Below, piece by piece: positions 44,799 through 55,199 of a DNA stretch of 64,000 nt. Source of the DNA: Bacillus_BD sp963765265 (GTDB lineage: Bacteria; Bacillota; Bacilli; Bacillales; Cytobacillaceae); contig CAVXVN010000003.1 of NCBI GenBank assembly GCA_963765265.1, positions 186,001-250,000 on the forward strand, read 5' to 3'. Every line of letters begins with the position of its first letter. The stretch's first letter is position 1. The notes under the pieces were generated by a model. The model was not told the origin of the DNA and did no database searches. It saw only the letters and a program-made list of their open reading frames with translations. Made by a program: the position numbers and the translations under genes.

Positions 44799-45956
44799 TT
44801 ACTTTCTTAGTTCAGATAAGAAGATGTTTTGTGCCGCCCTTACACCTGCACCAGGTTCAAACGGATAGGAAAAATCCTGCAATCCAGCTTCTATTAGGGA
44901 AACGGCTTCAAGGATATCGCTAGGGAAGCAATAGCCCATGTGACCAAACCTGAAAATTTCCCCTTGTAAAGGCCCGAGTCCGCCGGCAAAATCAAGGTGG
45001 TATTTGTTCTTTAAATGTCCTAAATAGGTGGTAAGTTCCAATCCTTTAGGTTTCCTGATTGCAGTAATCGTTGGTGAGGCATAATCATCACCAGTCAACA
45101 ACTCGATGGAAAGAGCCTTCATGGCTTCACGAACCATATTTTTCATTAAGGTATGTCGTTCGACTGTCTTCGAAAATCCACCTTCTTCATCAAATAAATC
45201 ACACACAGCTGAAAGTCCCATAATAAGTGAAATCGATGGCGTGTTAGGTGTCATCCCTTTTGAAGCCCACTCGCGGTAGCTTAATAAATTTAAATAATAG
45301 GCAGGTGTGCGATTCTCTTCTATCACTTTCCAGGCTCGTTCGCTAACGCTTAAAAGAGCAAGTCCCGGAGGAAGCATCATGGCTTTTTGTGAACCTGTCA
45401 CTAAAATATCGATATTCCATTCGTCCATTTTAGCTGGGGCACCCCCAATACAACTCACTCCATCGACGATAAAGAGAGCATCCGTATGGCTGCGAACTAC
45501 TTCACCCAATTGATCGACAGGATTTAAGATCCCTGTTGAGGTTTCATTATAAGTGGCAAAAACGGCTTTAATGTTAGATAATGGTTTCAAAAATTCGATA
45601 AGGTCCTCTTTCGTACATGCCTCGCCCCAATTCTTTTCAAGCTTATGTACGTGGAATCCATATTTTTCGCAAATCGAAACGAAATAATCACCAAAAGCGC
45701 CAACTGTAATAACCACTACCTCTTCTCCGGGAGAAACTGTATTGACGGCGGCCGCTTCTAATGCGGCCGTCCCTCCTGAAGGAAGAAGCAAAATCTCTTG
45801 CTCGGTTCCAAAAATAGGTTTTACACGATGGGTTGTTTCTTGATATAGCTTGACAAATTCCTCCGTGCGATGGCTAATCATATCCTGGGCCATAGCATGC
45901 TCTACCTTTTTAGGAATAGGTGTTGGTCCGGGATGTCTTAGAATATTTGGATACAT
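44799..45956 (-). CDS. Class V aminotransferase (alanine/serine-glyoxylate type)
   Basis: 385 residues from the ATG at 45956, with GGAGGG upstream (an upstream start at 45977 lies before the RBS). A PLP enzyme: N-terminus ILRHPGPTPIPKKVEHAM, phosphate-binding LLPSGGTAALEAAAVN, FIVDGVSCIGG and the lysine in VTGSQKAMMLPPG. This wording is that of the alanine-glyoxylate/serine-pyruvate and ureidoglycine-glyoxylate (PucG) branch. No purine catabolism genes are nearby, so an alanine-glyoxylate role, possibly with the glyoxylate made by AceA, is more likely, but that is inference. Confidence 0.85.
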   Translation of the reverse strand: MYPNILRHPGPTPIPKKVEHAMAQDMISHRTEEFVKLYQETTHRVKPIFGTEQEILLLPSGGTAALEAAAVNTVSPGEEVVVITVGAFGDYFVSICEKYGFHVHKLEKNWGEACTKEDLIEFLKPLSNIKAVFATYNETSTGILNPVDQLGEVVRSHTDALFIVDGVSCIGGAPAKMDEWNIDILVTGSQKAMMLPPGLALLSVSERAWKVIEENRTPAYYLNLLSYREWASKGMTPNTPSISLIMGLSAVCDLFDEEGGFSKTVERHTLMKNMVREAMKALSIELLTGDDYASPTITAIRKPKGLELTTYLGHLKNKYHLDFAGGLGPLQGEIFRFGHMGYCFPSDILEAVSLIEAGLQDFSYPFEPGAGVRAAQNIFLSELRK

Positions 45957-46091
45957 ATATTTCCCTCCATTACACATTTTAGATACTTAAGGTAAATTAT
46001 ATTTCAACTAAAGGGTTTTCAGTACAAGTTGATAGCCTTATTTTTAGCATTTGGAAAGACATAATGAAAAATTTTGGATAGTGCCTGTACT

Positions 46092-47009
46092 CTACTCTCC
46101 AGATGAATAGCTGGAGGATGAAATAGCTGCTGTTGTTGCTATAATAATGGCTGCCTGTTGTGCTTGAATCATTGCTTCTATTGCTGCCGTCAGTCCTGTA
46201 GAAGCGTCTGCATGATCTTGTGATACAAATATGGACGCAACTGTTATAGCCATATCTTTATACCACTTAAAAGTTTTCAGGGATGTTAGATCTTGAACAA
46301 GTGATACTGCTTCATTCGTTTGATTGGAGAGAGCGATAATACCTAGAGCAGGGTAATGCATACTTTTAATTTTATAATGATTTTTTTCAAAAGCCTCTTT
46401 AGCATCAATAACTTTTCTCGTTAATTCCTGTGAAAATGCCCCATTCATTACAAGCATATTGGCTAATAATTGTAAATCGTTTCCTTTATAAAAACCTTTT
46501 TCATTTAAAGCCAGATAATATTTTTCAGATGTTTCTACAAGTGAGGAAATCTTATCAGGTTGTTTGGCCATCATAACTGCAGCAGGGTAATCATCGTATG
46601 AAGTTAGAAAACGATGATATTTTTTCATTTCATCATAAATTTTTTTGAGCTTGCTTACTTCTGTATCTTTTTCCATTAGCATCGCAGCAATATAAGTATG
46701 CATCGAAGAACGGAAGCCAATTTCCTTTAGTGCCTTGTAGTTACGATGTAAACGATCAATTTCACTATCATAATGATTCGTTTTCGCATAAATTAATCCT
46801 GCAATTGAAAAACAAATCGTTCTTAATGGGGAAAACACAGATGAACTTTTTTTCACCTTTTCTATTACATTTGTAAAATCCGAACCAATTATTCGTTTCC
46901 CTTTTGCTGCACTCTGCGCAGCAGTCATCATAACTAGTCGTTTATCCACCCATTTACCACTTGAATTGCGTAGTATTTCTATATTTTCTTGAAATAAAGC
47001 AATATCCAT
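46092..47009 (-). CDS. DUF4003 family protein
   Basis: 305 residues from the ATG at 47009, 8 nt after GGAG. All-helical, with repeated short helices (LMEKDTEVSKLKKIYDEMKK, MHYPALGIIALSNQTNEAVS) as in DUF4003 proteins of Bacillus. The C-terminus is a low-complexity Ala/Ile/Ser stretch ending SSSSYSSGE. No catalytic motif; function unknown. Confidence 0.8.
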   Translation of the reverse strand: MDIALFQENIEILRNSSGKWVDKRLVMMTAAQSAAKGKRIIGSDFTNVIEKVKKSSSVFSPLRTICFSIAGLIYAKTNHYDSEIDRLHRNYKALKEIGFRSSMHTYIAAMLMEKDTEVSKLKKIYDEMKKYHRFLTSYDDYPAAVMMAKQPDKISSLVETSEKYYLALNEKGFYKGNDLQLLANMLVMNGAFSQELTRKVIDAKEAFEKNHYKIKSMHYPALGIIALSNQTNEAVSLVQDLTSLKTFKWYKDMAITVASIFVSQDHADASTGLTAAIEAMIQAQQAAIIIATTAAISSSSYSSGE

Positions 47010-47496
47010 AATTATCACTCCAGTATCGAATATTATTGATACCTTTACATACGTACAAAAGGGAAAAAGGTTTCTATTTACAAAAAGAATTCACTTAACC
47101 TCGAGGAGTGAAGGTAGCACCCATTCTAATGGTTAAATCAGAAAAATTAACCTTTTGAATGATACAGGATAGTATTTTTGTTGAAAAATATATAGAATGA
47201 ATTATGGTAAAAAAGATTCTACTTATTATTAACACAAACTTCGCACTTAAATAATTAGGCGGAACACTTGAGCCTGTAGGTTGATTCAAAGATTTATTAT
47301 GCTTCTTGAAGATACTCTAAGAAAAGACTAATAAGACCATCCAAAAACAAATCAAAAGTCAACTCCAGCAGTGGATCGCTGGCTGGCCCAATTACATCAA
47401 GGATTATTTTTCGATTTCAGTCTGCGAAGTTTGAGTTGTTAAATAGTGAATCTAAAATAAAAAATAACGAAAAGATAGAAGTGGGGATAGAGAGTA
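47010..47496. other. Divergent intergenic region before ddh
   Basis: 487 bp. Short open stretches exist (for example WIAGWPNYIKDYF near 47390) but none has an RBS or known family. Nothing else recognised. Confidence 0.35.
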
Positions 47497-48483
47497 ATGA
47501 GTAATCAAATTAAAGTAGGAATTGTAGGCTATGGTAACCTTGGTAGAGGAACGATTGAAGCAATCAAGCAATGTTCAGATATGGAGCTTGTGGCTATTTT
47601 TACAAGAAGAGCACCTGAAAGTATTTCAATAAATGAGCCAAATGTAGAGGTTTTGCATATTTCGAGTGCAGAGGAATATAAGGACAAAATTGATGTGATG
47701 ATTTTATGTGGAGGTTCTGCAACAGATCTTCCAGATCAAGGCCCTTATTTTGCTAGAATGTTTAACACAATCGATAGTTATGATACACATGCAAAGATTC
47801 CTGAATATTTTAATGTGGTTGATCAAGCGGCTAAAGAAAGTGGAAAGACTAGTATTATTTCTGTTGGCTGGGATCCAGGTTTATTCTCTTTGAATCGTTT
47901 AATGGCAGAAGCTATTTTACCAAATGGTAAAACTTACACATTCTGGGGAAAAGGACTTAGCCAAGGACATTCAGACGCCATTCGTAGAGTAGAAGGTGTA
48001 GTAGGTGGTGTTCAGTATACAGTACCGATTGATGAAGCAATAGAGAAGGTAAAAAGTGGAGTAAATCCTGAATTATCTACAGGTGAAAAACACCGACGCG
48101 TTTGTTATGTGGTAGCAGAAGAAGGATATGATCACGCAAAAATTGAACAGGATATTAAAACAATGCCTAACTACTTTGCTGACTATGATACAGAAGTAAA
48201 CTTTATTACAGCAGAAGAATTAAAAGAAAACCACTCAAAATTGCCGCATGGTGGATTTGTCATTCGAAGCGGAAAAACAGGAAAAGACCATAAACAAAAT
48301 ATCGAATTCTCGCTTAACTTAGATAGCAATCCGGAATTTACAGCTAGTGTACTAGTGGCATATGCAAGAGCAGCTTATCGTTTGAATAAAGAAGGACAAG
48401 CTGGTGCAAAAACTGTTTTTGATGTTGCACCCGGTTATTTGTCTCCAAGACCCGCGGAAGATTTGAGAAGAGACCTATTGTAA
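47497..48483 (+). CDS. ddh: meso-Diaminopimelate D-dehydrogenase
   Basis: 328 residues; GGGGATAGAG precedes the ATG. NADPH-dependent enzyme that makes meso-diaminopimelate from tetrahydrodipicolinate in one step, for peptidoglycan and lysine. Visible: Rossmann motif KVGIVGYGNLGRG, CGGSATDLPDQGPYFA, SYDTHAKIPEYF, SVGWDPGLFSLNR, GLSQGHSDAIRR and GEKHRRVCYVV. It is found only in some Bacillaceae (for example Lysinibacillus) as an alternative to the acetylase pathway. Monocistronic with its own terminator. Confidence 0.95.
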   Translation: MSNQIKVGIVGYGNLGRGTIEAIKQCSDMELVAIFTRRAPESISINEPNVEVLHISSAEEYKDKIDVMILCGGSATDLPDQGPYFARMFNTIDSYDTHAKIPEYFNVVDQAAKESGKTSIISVGWDPGLFSLNRLMAEAILPNGKTYTFWGKGLSQGHSDAIRRVEGVVGGVQYTVPIDEAIEKVKSGVNPELSTGEKHRRVCYVVAEEGYDHAKIEQDIKTMPNYFADYDTEVNFITAEELKENHSKLPHGGFVIRSGKTGKDHKQNIEFSLNLDSNPEFTASVLVAYARAAYRLNKEGQAGAKTVFDVAPGYLSPRPAEDLRRDLL

Positions 48484-48491
48484 TTGTAATA

Positions 48492-48555
48492 GAGGTTCCT
48501 GCTCCTCGAGTGCATTAATGATTTAATGCATCGGGGCTCAGGAACCTTTATTTTG
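48492..48555 (+). terminator. Terminator of ddh
   Basis: Long stem AGGTTCCTG / CAGGAACCT with an inner hairpin TGCATTAA / TTAATGCA, then TTTATTTT. Confidence 0.8.
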
Positions 48556-48579
48556 TGAACTTTATTATCTTATGTACAA

Positions 48580-49778
48580 CTAATCAATTAACGCACGGAA
48601 TTTTTCAATGACTGCTTCTGTCAAAATTTCTTCTTTATAAAAATGACTTGTATAAACGCTTAACATCATTTCATTTTCTTCCGTAATCTCCATTTTCCAT
48701 AATACATGATTAATAATAACTGCCAGTTCTTTAGGATTCGCATACAGAGTGTTCCATGCACGCACTTGTAATTCCAAATCATCATTTAATGCAGCTGCTT
48801 CGAGTTCGTCTATTGGCACAGGTTCATTAAAATGCGCATATGGATCTTCATATATGTCGGTGTATATAAATTGAATCGGATTGTACTTCGTTTAAATCAT
48901 ATGTAAAATGATCATTTCCTACAGTAACAACCATTTCATTACTTCCAAATTCAATTGACCCGTTCTCTATGACAATGTTTTCCGATAATGATAGAATCGA
49001 ACACTCTACATGTGGTGTAATGAACCAATAGCGATATTCTGAATTTAACCGTTGCGATGTATTCAGTAATTGACGTATCTTCAAGTTTGTCTTCATCTCT
49101 CAATATCGTAAATTCTTTTGGACGATAAAAATACTGGGCATCTAGCTCCTTCATGGCAATTGTCCACTGGCTTTCTGGACATTCAAATAACACACGAAAT
49201 GCAAACCCATCATCGGTTTTCTGTAACTCATCATAAATAAGCCATTGTCCAACTTGGATTGGCACATCCGTTACTTCTGCTATGACTCCTTTAAAAATAA
49301 AATGAATAAGCGATTTTGAGGAAAACCCACCATCTGTATTAACGTAAAGATGAAGTGTATCCCCTTCACGTTCAATTCGCTCAATTGTTGAGTCATGCAA
49401 GCTTTCCGCAAAAACATCCTGAACTGCAGTTGATAAAAAAGGAATAGCCTGTTTTGTTCGTTCAAAGGCAGCATCTAATACTTGTTCAAATTCCCTGCCC
49501 GCTTCCCGCATCCATTGTAAATAATCTTCTCGAATGGTTTTAGGTAGTGTCGGTTGATTTAATGTATCATTTTCAAGATATGGAATGAAACGACTTGGCA
49601 AGACATGTAGTAATTCTTCTTTTACTTCATCAAGTTCTTCTTTCAAACGGGTAAAGAGATCTTCTCCTTCTTCTTTTGCTTCTCTTAATGCTAGTTCCCA
49701 ATCGTGGTCGGATTCATGAATGGGGAGAAGGTTGTATTTTCTAAACTTTACTTTTGTTTCTTTCGATATATTCCACAT
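48580..49778 (-). pseudogene. DUF4085 gene with two frameshifts
   Basis: ATG 49778 (GAGGTGAGG upstream) starts MWNISKETKVKFRKYNLLP. The frame is good to about 49050 (TSITEYIA), then continues one frame over (NSEYRYWFITPHVECSI ... HFTYDLNEVQSDS) to about 48870, and again in a third frame (IYTDIYEDPYAHFNE, VPIDELEAAALNDD) to the stop at 48580. The corrected protein has about 398 residues and the look of DUF4085, unknown function. Both shifts need only one base, so assembly errors are possible. Confidence 0.75.
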
Positions 49779-50016
49779 AACCTCACCTCAAAGTATTTGC
49801 TAAAAATAGTATATGATAGATTTTGTAATTATTGAATCTAATAAACTTTTACTCCTATTTTAGATAGAACGATCAATAGTCGATATTCCTGACGATTTTC
49901 AGGCTATCATAGAGGAGCGTGTGATTGTTATTTTATTAAATAAAGTGAGACCAAAATCGTGGATGTTTCGTAGATAAATAGTGACACATCCCAAATGATG
50001 AGTAGAGGGAAAATAA

Positions 50017-50091
50017 GTGGATTTTTTTGCATTAGCTATTGGAATTGCTGTGGCAGGTCTTGCACTTTTGATTGCAAAAATTATATTGTAA
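50017..50091 (+). CDS. 24-residue hydrophobic peptide
   Basis: GTG at 50017, 7 nt after AGAGGG, opens MDFFALAIGIAVAGLALLIA followed by KIIL and a stop. One transmembrane helix fills the peptide. The good RBS and clean composition support a real small membrane protein of unknown role. Confidence 0.45.
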   Translation: MDFFALAIGIAVAGLALLIAKIIL

Positions 50092-50145
50092 AAGGGATGG
50101 GCTTTAGGGAAAATATACTTTTGAGAGTTTAAAATTCGTCGATGT

Positions 50146-50514
50146 TCATTTATTAAATAATTTGCGGTATATTTTCTTTGCATAAGTAGAAAACCTTGGG
50201 TTCGTATGTAATTTCTTTTTCTTAACAAACTCACCAAATTCTAATCTTTTTTGGAATTCTCCTTTGACCATCTCGTCATACATTCCATCTGTTGCAGAAT
50301 TTACTAATTCATGAATTGTGATGTTATTTTGGTTTTTATCATCATTTTCAGACATGTATCCAGCGTTTTTAAGCGTTTTATAGACCATTTTTAATTCAGG
50401 GGATAATCCTGGTAATTCATCTTTCAAATCTAGTGGTTTTCCCATTCCTGGAAGATCATCAAAGTCACCGTCTTCGATGGATTTCTTAATTTTTTCTTCT
50501 ACAAAATAATACAT
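50146..50514 (-). CDS. DUF1992 domain protein (DnaJ-C28-like)
   Basis: 122 residues; AAAGGAG 9 nt before the ATG. The first half holds the DUF1992 signature KIKKSIEDGDFDDLPGMGKPL followed by LKDELPGLSPELKMVYKTLKN, also found in eukaryotic DNAJC28. The C-terminal half is basic. It starts 15 nt after the end of the DUF1835 gene and in the same direction, so they form a two-gene operon. Function unknown. Confidence 0.85.
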   Translation of the reverse strand: MYYFVEEKIKKSIEDGDFDDLPGMGKPLDLKDELPGLSPELKMVYKTLKNAGYMSENDDKNQNNITIHELVNSATDGMYDEMVKGEFQKRLEFGEFVKKKKLHTNPRFSTYAKKIYRKLFNK

Positions 50515-50529
50515 GTAGGAGATCTCCTT

Positions 50530-51495
50530 TCAAATATTTTTTGAAGTTAAGTGATGTTGATTCCAACGCCATTGGTCAAACTTCAGTTGAACGCCTCCTA
50601 GCCACCAATCGATTCCAGTGAAAGAAAAGCGATCTGTATTCCTCTGAATAACATCAAGTCCAAAAGGCGTTAAGAATAGTTTTGCTGTAGGAATCGGATT
50701 TTTAAAATTTGGTAAGGGGCTATCAAGTTGTATCAATGGATTTTCACCCTTTACATATTGATTAAGCATGGCGGCAAGTTGCAGGTCACTTAATCCGTCA
50801 TTTACGCGATTTTCACTTATGAACTGAAATATTTCAGTAAATGAACATGTTCTTCTATTTATAAAATCAAAGATTAAATTTTCCACATCATTGAGTCCAT
50901 TTTGCGTAGATGGAAAATAAGACAAATGTGTTTCTAAAGCTTTTTTTAAAAAAGGAAGATGACCATTTGAGGTGGTAATCCATGTTTCAATCTCAATTGG
51001 GTTGGTAGATGTATAGGCATTCCATCCAGCAATTGCTTCACAAATCTGTTCTTTTGTAATAGGCTTCCTATTAGTATAGTAGAGCTCTTTTAATTGTTGA
51101 GGAGTTAATTGAGCTAGTCCAAAAAATGGTTCGATTCCTGGGTATTGGTTGATTGAAACCATAGATAGATTTTCGAATTCTTTTGTAGATAACTCATTAA
51201 GTAAAAACATCAGCATGGTTTGATCGTAACGATCATGTTCAAACCAAAGAATAATCTCTGAATTTCTAGGTTGATGATCTAGCCATTGATACTGTTTTCG
51301 GCTATTTTCTATAAATAATGATGCTGGAATTCCTACTTTTTCTTCAAAAAAGAGAGCCCGCGCATTAATGAGCATTTCCTGTGTACCATTTTTCATTAAG
51401 GGGCCAAAGTCGTACATTTCTCTCCAAGGCATCACGATACCCTCAAAATTTTTCATCTTATTGGCCAGTGCATCACCATTAACGATGTGAATCAT
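50530..51495 (-). CDS. DUF1835 / DUF3658 protein
   Basis: 321 residues; AGAGGTG precedes the ATG. N-terminal domain MIHIVNGDALANKMK, PWREMYDFGPL and ILWFEHDRYDQTMLMFLL matches DUF1835, and the C-terminal third (SDLQLAAMLNQYVKG, PNPIPTAKLFLTPFGLDV-like wording) fits DUF3658. Function unknown. Upstream gene of the pair with DUF1992. Confidence 0.8.
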   Translation of the reverse strand: MIHIVNGDALANKMKNFEGIVMPWREMYDFGPLMKNGTQEMLINARALFFEEKVGIPASLFIENSRKQYQWLDHQPRNSEIILWFEHDRYDQTMLMFLLNELSTKEFENLSMVSINQYPGIEPFFGLAQLTPQQLKELYYTNRKPITKEQICEAIAGWNAYTSTNPIEIETWITTSNGHLPFLKKALETHLSYFPSTQNGLNDVENLIFDFINRRTCSFTEIFQFISENRVNDGLSDLQLAAMLNQYVKGENPLIQLDSPLPNFKNPIPTAKLFLTPFGLDVIQRNTDRFSFTGIDWWLGGVQLKFDQWRWNQHHLTSKNI

Positions 51496-51666
51496 AAAGT
51501 CACCTCTACTTCGATACTTATCAATCTACATTATTATAAACGAAATCCTCATTTTATTTTAGAAAACATACTTTTAAGTATTTTATCCTGCTGATTAAAA
51601 TGCATAAAACTTATACAAAAACATAAGGCACATCCTTTAGAATATGAAAATAGAAACAAGATTGAT

Positions 51667-51891
51667 ATGATAATGGGAGGAATTATTTTAGCTTTGTACG
51701 GAATTATTCCCACACTACAAAAATCCCCTTCATTCGGGAGAGTATATGCGGCCTATGGTGGAGTGTTTATTATTCTGTCCGTTTTATGGAGATGGGGCGT
51801 TGATAAAAAAACGCCTGATACATATGATTGGCTTGGAGCAGTTATTTGTATAATTGGGGTTTCAATCATGCTTTTGGGCCCAAGACATTAA
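51667..51891 (+). pseudogene. YnfA-family membrane protein, 5'-truncated
   Basis: 74 codons starting GGIILALYGIIPTLQK and ending VDKKTPDTYDWLGAVICIIG then SIMLLGPRH. This is the C-terminal two thirds of the UPF0060/YnfA family (about 108 residues). The first two membrane helices are missing, and upstream sequence does not supply them. An ATG at 51667 exists without a good RBS for the native start, so loss of function is likely. Confidence 0.75.
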
Positions 51892-51895
51892 AAGA

Positions 51896-51950
51896 TTAAA
51901 TAGTAAAAGAGCAGGGTGAAATTCAGATCCCCTGCTCTTTTACTATTTAA
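51896..51950. terminator. Bidirectional terminator, ynfA remnant / corA
   Basis: A perfect stem of about 19 bp TTAAATAGTAAAAGAGCAGG / CCTGCTCTTTTACTATTTAA between convergent genes. Confidence 0.9.
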
Positions 51951-51991
51951 TGGTTATCAAATGTTGGGAGTTAACTGAGATGATGTCCCGG

Positions 51992-52930
51992 TTAAAAGAA
52001 CTTCTTTTTCCAAAAGATAATGGCTGTAATGCTTGATAATATAAAAGAAATGATAATGGCAACAAAAAACGCATACGGGTAATCTTGAAATGGAATGGGA
52101 ACGTTCATACCATAGAAACTTGCAACCATTGTTGGTAAAGTTAGAATAATGGTAAATGATGTCAAAAATTTCATTACGATATTTACATTATTTGAAATGA
52201 CAGATGCAAAAGCATCCATCATACCACTTAAAATGGAAGTATGTGTTTCAGCCATTTCAATTGCTTGCTGATTTTCAATGATTACATCTTCCAATAATTC
52301 CTGGTCATCTTCATACGTTTTCAAATAATTACTTTTTAACATTTTTTGCATGACAATATTATTTGATTTTAAAGAGGTTGTAAAATAAACTAAACTTTTT
52401 TCTAAATTTAACAATGAAAAAAGTTCTTTATTTTTCATCGATTTATGAAGACTTTTTTCAATGGCATCTGTCTGTTTACTAATTTGTTTTAGATACTTAA
52501 GATAGGATGTTGACATTGAGTAAAGGATTTGATATGAAAATCTAGTTCTTTTGTAAGTGAAAAAATTCTTCACTTTTTTTTCTGAAAAAGCATGGAAAAT
52601 TGGATTGTCTTTTAAGCAAATGGTAACAAAGCAATTGTTAGCTATAATGATTCCCAACGGAATTGTGTCATAAATAGGAATTTCATTTTCATCCATAGTC
52701 ATCAAAGGGACATTCACGATAATGAGAATATTGTCATCATCTTTTTCAATCCTTGAACGTTCCTCTTCGTCTAAAGGGTCTTTTAGAAATTCCACGGGAA
52801 TTTGCAATTTATTTGCTACATGACTAATCTCTTCTTCAGTTGGCGATATTAAATTAATCCAACATCCAGATGAAATCTCAGTTTTTTCCTGTAGAATACC
52901 TTGCTCATTTGATAAATAGATCTTTAACAT
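51992..52930 (-). CDS. corA: CorA-family magnesium/cobalt transporter
   Basis: 312 residues; GAGGAGG precedes the ATG. Cytoplasmic N-terminal domain and long helix (IEKSLHKSMKNKELFSLLNL), then two C-terminal membrane helices separated by the signature YGMNVP. This is a funnel-type pentameric channel for Mg2+ entry. The C-terminal WKKKFF is typical. Preceded by a highly structured leader (52945-53112) that probably regulates it. Confidence 0.93.
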   Translation of the reverse strand: MLKIYLSNEQGILQEKTEISSGCWINLISPTEEEISHVANKLQIPVEFLKDPLDEEERSRIEKDDDNILIIVNVPLMTMDENEIPIYDTIPLGIIIANNCFVTICLKDNPIFHAFSEKKVKNFFTYKRTRFSYQILYSMSTSYLKYLKQISKQTDAIEKSLHKSMKNKELFSLLNLEKSLVYFTTSLKSNNIVMQKMLKSNYLKTYEDDQELLEDVIIENQQAIEMAETHTSILSGMMDAFASVISNNVNIVMKFLTSFTIILTLPTMVASFYGMNVPIPFQDYPYAFFVAIIISFILSSITAIIFWKKKFF

Positions 52931-52944
52931 TGTTAAAACCTCCT

Positions 52945-53112
52945 CATTTTTACGAGGAAGTCAAAAAATCCCTATATACAAAAAGAGTTGAATTTTATCT
53001 CAGTATTCAACCTTCTGAGCAATGGTTCGTTATTGACTTCCTCCCTGCTCGAACTGGGTTCGGGTTCATTGCAACTTTGACTACTCAAAAAAACTCAACT
53101 CCTTTTAACTTA
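52945..53112 (-). promoter_or_regulatory. Structured leader of corA, candidate riboswitch
   Basis: Several pairings coexist in 160 nt. AAAGGAGTTGA (5', 53106-53095) pairs with TCAACTCTTT (52991-52982), closing a multibranch region that contains GCAATG/CATTGC, CGAAC/GTTCG and GTTGAAT/ATTCAAC. GAGGAAGTCAA (53043-53033) is complementary over 11 bp to TTGACTTCCTC (52964-52954), which abuts the RBS and would compete with the first fold. I could not match it to the M-box (Mg2+) consensus or another riboswitch I know. Confidence 0.55.
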
Positions 53113-53849
53113 TAAGATGAAGTACCTACAATATCATACTCCGATAACTCATGTATTGTAAACTTGAGATTCATTTTCAGCATGAAATTTTTGGGAAGTA
53201 TATGGTTGGATAAATACAAGCGAAAGTCAATGTTAAGCCAAATATGTTGAGGATTTTTATTCAGAGGAGGAGGAGCTTCTTGATGTGTTCAAGATTTCTG
53301 TTTAATATAAATATTTATAAAATTTATTGAAAAATCTGTAAATTTTAACTATTATTGATATATTGGACATACCATTAATAATAAAAATCATTCAGTAGTT
53401 CCATTTTCGCGATAGACAGTCGTCTAATGGTGGTTTCAAGATGAATTGAAATGAGTATAGAATCTCATAGTTGTGATCTTGATTTACTAAGGAATAGAAA
53501 AGTAATAGTAGAGATTGTTTTCAGTAAGGAAGAAAGGGAAAATATTTAAATTTTTGAAAATTTACAATAAATTAACAAAAATTTAATACATGATTTGAAT
53601 ATCTGTTATAGAATTAGATTTTAGAGGCAAACATAAATGCTTGATGTCTCTTGATACGCGCATAAAATTATTGGAAGGGCGGGATTTTCTAAACCAAACT
53701 TTATGATTTTGATGTCATCTTTAAACAAGGAGACATAACTTTGACGTTTAGATAACTTTATTCAGCATAGCTTCTATGATCATATAGGTCATTGGAGAAA
53801 GCAGCCAAGAATATTAAAAATAAAATGGTAACTTCGTGGGGGTATCAGC
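53113..53849. other. Non-coding AT-rich region
   Basis: 737 bp without a supported gene, repeat or terminator. It holds the promoters of the divergent corA leader and glycosyltransferase. Confidence 0.4.
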
Positions 53850-55138
53850 TTGGACTCGACTATATCAAATTATATTAATGATTTTAACTTTTTCATGTTC
53901 CTATTATTTGCATTGATGTATTCGTATCAGATTGTTTACATGTTTGTTGCATTAATAAACCAAACGGCGTAAAAATTCAGGGTTGCAGAATGCTCATCCC
54001 CACAAATACGCAGTGATCGTTGCTGCTCGAAATGAAGAGCTTGTTATCGGACAACTGATCAAAAGCATCAAAAACCAGAAGTATCCTAAGGGATTAATTG
54101 ATATTTTCGTTATAGCAGACAACTGTACCGACAATACAGCCCGGGTTGCTAAAGAAGCAGGAGCGATTGTCAGGGAGCGCTTCAATAAGGCTCAGATTGG
54201 AAAGGGATATGCCCTCGACTATATGATTAAAATCATTGAAAGGGAATATTCATCTAGAAAATATGAAGGATATTTTGTGTTTGATGCCGATAATCTTCTT
54301 GATGAGAATTATATAGCAGAGATGAATAAGACCTTTAATCAAGGATACAAGGTAATCACCAGTTATAGAAACTCCAAGAATTATGACCAAAATTGGATTT
54401 CTGCAGGTTATGCACTTTGGTTTCTGCATGAAGCTGAATATCTCAACCTTCCAAGAATGAAGCTTAACACCAGTTGTGCCATTTCTGGAACAGGATTTTT
54501 GGTACAAGCTAATTTGATCAAAGACAATGGAGGTTGGATCCACCATCTCCTTACAGAAGACATCGAGTTTTCCGTTTCTCAAATCATTAAAGGTGAAAAA
54601 ATTGGATATTGCAAAAACGCAATGTTTTATGACGAGCAACCGGTCACCTTCGCTCAGTCTTGGAATCAGAGAATACGTTGGGCAAAAGGTTTTTACCAGG
54701 TTTTTGCTAAATATGGAAAAGATTTAATTGGCAGTATTTTTAAAGGAAAATGTAATAGGTTTTCTTGCTACGATATGACTATGACGATCATGCCAGCCAT
54801 GCTTATTTCCAGTCTCAGCATTACAGTGAATGGATTATTTTACTTAGCTGGTATTTTTGATTTAATTGATGGAAAAGGGATTATTCAAGAAACAACAATG
54901 ACCATGTTAAAATCCTTCTTCTGGTATTATGGAATCCTGTTTATTCATTGGTTTCATTACAACCTTGACAGAATGGAGAAAAATTCATTGTTCAGGATGG
55001 AAAAAAATCGCTTATACATTCACTTTTCCATTTTTTATGTTTACCTATATTCCGATTTCGATCGTTGCCCTATTTAAGAACGTTGAATGGAAACCAATTG
55101 CACATACAGTGGCAAAATCTCTTGATGAAGTGCGATAA
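53850..55138 (+). pseudogene. Membrane GT2 glycosyltransferase with two frameshifts
   Basis: TTG 53850 (GGGGGT upstream) opens an N-terminal membrane helix (FFMFLLFALMYSYQIVYMFV) that runs to a TAA at about 53970. One base over, the catalytic domain follows: YAVIVAARNEE, FVIADNCTDNTA, YFVFDADN, SGTGFLVQ, TEDIEFS and the processive signature QRIRWAKGF. Near 54950 a second shift is needed to reach the C-terminal helices (FTFPFFMFTYIPISIVALF) and stop at 55138. The corrected length is about 429 residues, hyaluronan-synthase-like. As given, it is broken. Confidence 0.75.
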
Positions 55139-55171
55139 TGGCATTCGAATAGAGTGATAGAAGTAGGTGGA

Positions 55172-55199
55172 AGCCCAATCATATAGATTGGGTTCTTTT
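55172..55199 (+). terminator. Terminator of the glycosyltransferase
   Basis: GCCCAATC / GATTGGGTTC with a 5-base loop and TTTT. Confidence 0.75.

Noticed and set aside
47095..47289. 64-codon frame on the minus strand between DUF4003 and ddh
   Set aside because: No convincing RBS or family; the sequence reads as AT-rich non-coding DNA.
52945..53112. M-box magnesium riboswitch
   Set aside because: The gene context fits, but I could not find the conserved M-box core sequences; recorded as an unassigned structured leader.
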